Shown here: in pieces, positions 5,358 to 5,831 of the stretch
Layout: each line of letters opens with the position of its first letter
Numbering within the stretch: the first letter of the stretch is position 1
Source of the DNA: Methanoregulaceae archaeon
GTDB lineage: Archaea; Halobacteriota; Methanomicrobia; Methanomicrobiales; Methanospirillaceae
DNA: 5,831 nucleotides
Direction: 5' to 3'
Assembly (NCBI GenBank): GCA_013331215.1
Contig: DUGU01000137.1
Coordinates: 1 to 5,831 of the forward strand
The notes under the pieces: model-generated
Seen by the model: the letters and a program-made list of their open reading frames with translations, nothing else
The model's database searches: none
Told to the model about the DNA's origin: nothing
Translations under genes and position numbers: made by a program

Positions 5358-5831
5358 TCAGGCCAGCGCCGGCACCGCGTCGGCCCAGGCCTCGATGGCC
5401 GTGAGGATCGCGTCGGCCTCGTAGCCCGAGACCGTGACCGCCGTGCGCGAGAACGAGACATTGTAGAGCTCGCCATTCGCATCGTGACATTTGATCGTTG
5501 CCGAGAACGCGTCGTCGTCGGTGACATGCACGCCGGTCTCGCCGATCGCCGTGTTGATTCCGGTCGCCGCGGGGACTGCCGTCACGATGGCGGTATAGGC
5601 CGCGGTCGTCGGGCACTTGACCGCCGTGGTGGCGATCGTGACGGCCTCGTTGTCCTCGTAGATGAACCGGGCCGTGTACGCCTCGCGCGTCTTCTCCACA
5701 GCCGGCATTGACTGGCCGCCCGACTCGTACGCCGTGCAGCCGAAGGGGTTGTTCGTCAGGATGTCGTCCACGACCTCCGAGAACGCCGTGAGGCTCGCGA
5801 TGGGCGTCGTCAGCGTCCGCACCGCCGACTT
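5358..5831 (-). CDS. Unrecognised conserved-looking protein, 5' partial (possible provirus or mobile-element gene)
   Basis: The frame is open to the window edge, so at least 157 residues are seen and the start may be outside; GTG at 5822 is an internal possibility. Visible blocks are NNPFGCTAYESGG, VEKTREAYTARFIYEDNEA, FSATIKCHDANGELYNVSFSRTAVTVSGYE and a C-terminal DAILTAIEAWADAVPALA helix. It is acidic and Ala/Thr-rich, has no membrane segment or signal peptide in the visible part, and has two Cys in plausible beta-strands. Strong GC third-position bias and clean length support a real gene. I do not recognise the family. The small alpha/beta look, the compact hairpin terminator behind it, and the adjacent decayed gene would fit a viral structural or cargo gene at an element edge, but this is speculation. 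Confidence 0.7.
   Translation of the reverse strand, partial: KSAVRTLTTPIASLTAFSEVVDDILTNNPFGCTAYESGGQSMPAVEKTREAYTARFIYEDNEAVTIATTAVKCPTTAAYTAIVTAVPAATGINTAIGETGVHVTDDDAFSATIKCHDANGELYNVSFSRTAVTVSGYEADAILTAIEAWADAVPALA

Noticed and set aside
5221..5616. 131-codon - strand frame with Arg/Gly/His-rich product
   Set aside because: It overlaps the better-formed ORF at 5358-5831 on the same strand in another frame and runs through the two hairpins.

Overview
The window looks like a piece of a GC-rich archaeal chromosome, most probably a methanogen of the Methanomicrobiales type. This is inferred from the genes and not proven by a marker. Supporting signs are the secreted proteins with Pro/Thr 'VPTPIPT' linkers, a cohesin-like domain of the kind common in methanogen surface proteins, TATA-like boxes about 25-40 bases before starts, bare oligo-T tracts behind genes, and a short-form PiT/DUF47 phosphate pair.

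Layout from left to right: (1) bases 2-1042, + strand, an SGNH/GDSL hydrolase cut off at its N-terminus by the window edge, with a Pro/Thr linker and a special C-terminal tail; (2) bases 1063-2754, - strand, a two-gene phosphate unit, a PiT permease followed 6 bases later by a DUF47/PhoU-like protein; (3) bases 2755-3176, a divergent control region with TATA-like boxes and a 10+10 base inverted repeat; (4) bases 3177-4196, + strand, a secreted cohesin-like-domain protein whose linker and C-terminal tail resemble those of the SGNH hydrolase; (5) bases 4197-4592, no convincing gene, but two T-tract terminator candidates; (6) bases 4593-5149, - strand, a decayed GPR1/FUN34/YaaH (SatP-type) acetate/succinate transporter with several frameshifts and three internal stops; (7) bases 5150-5357, a remnant promoter, an intrinsic-style terminator and a second strong hairpin; (8) bases 5358-5831, - strand, an unrecognised protein running off the window edge.

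The most interesting signal is that the two otherwise unrelated secreted proteins share a modular C-terminus: a Pro/Thr linker, an FG-x(1-2)-KRYA box, a variable spacer of about 45-55 residues, and a terminal RWYPxxRWxAGL(R/K) ending exactly at the stop codon. It has no membrane helix, so it does not look like the known archaeal sorting tails, and it may be an undescribed surface-anchoring or assembly signal. The other notable items are the fossil transporter, a PiT permease with substitutions in its signature motifs, and the unknown terminal ORF with its hairpin cluster.
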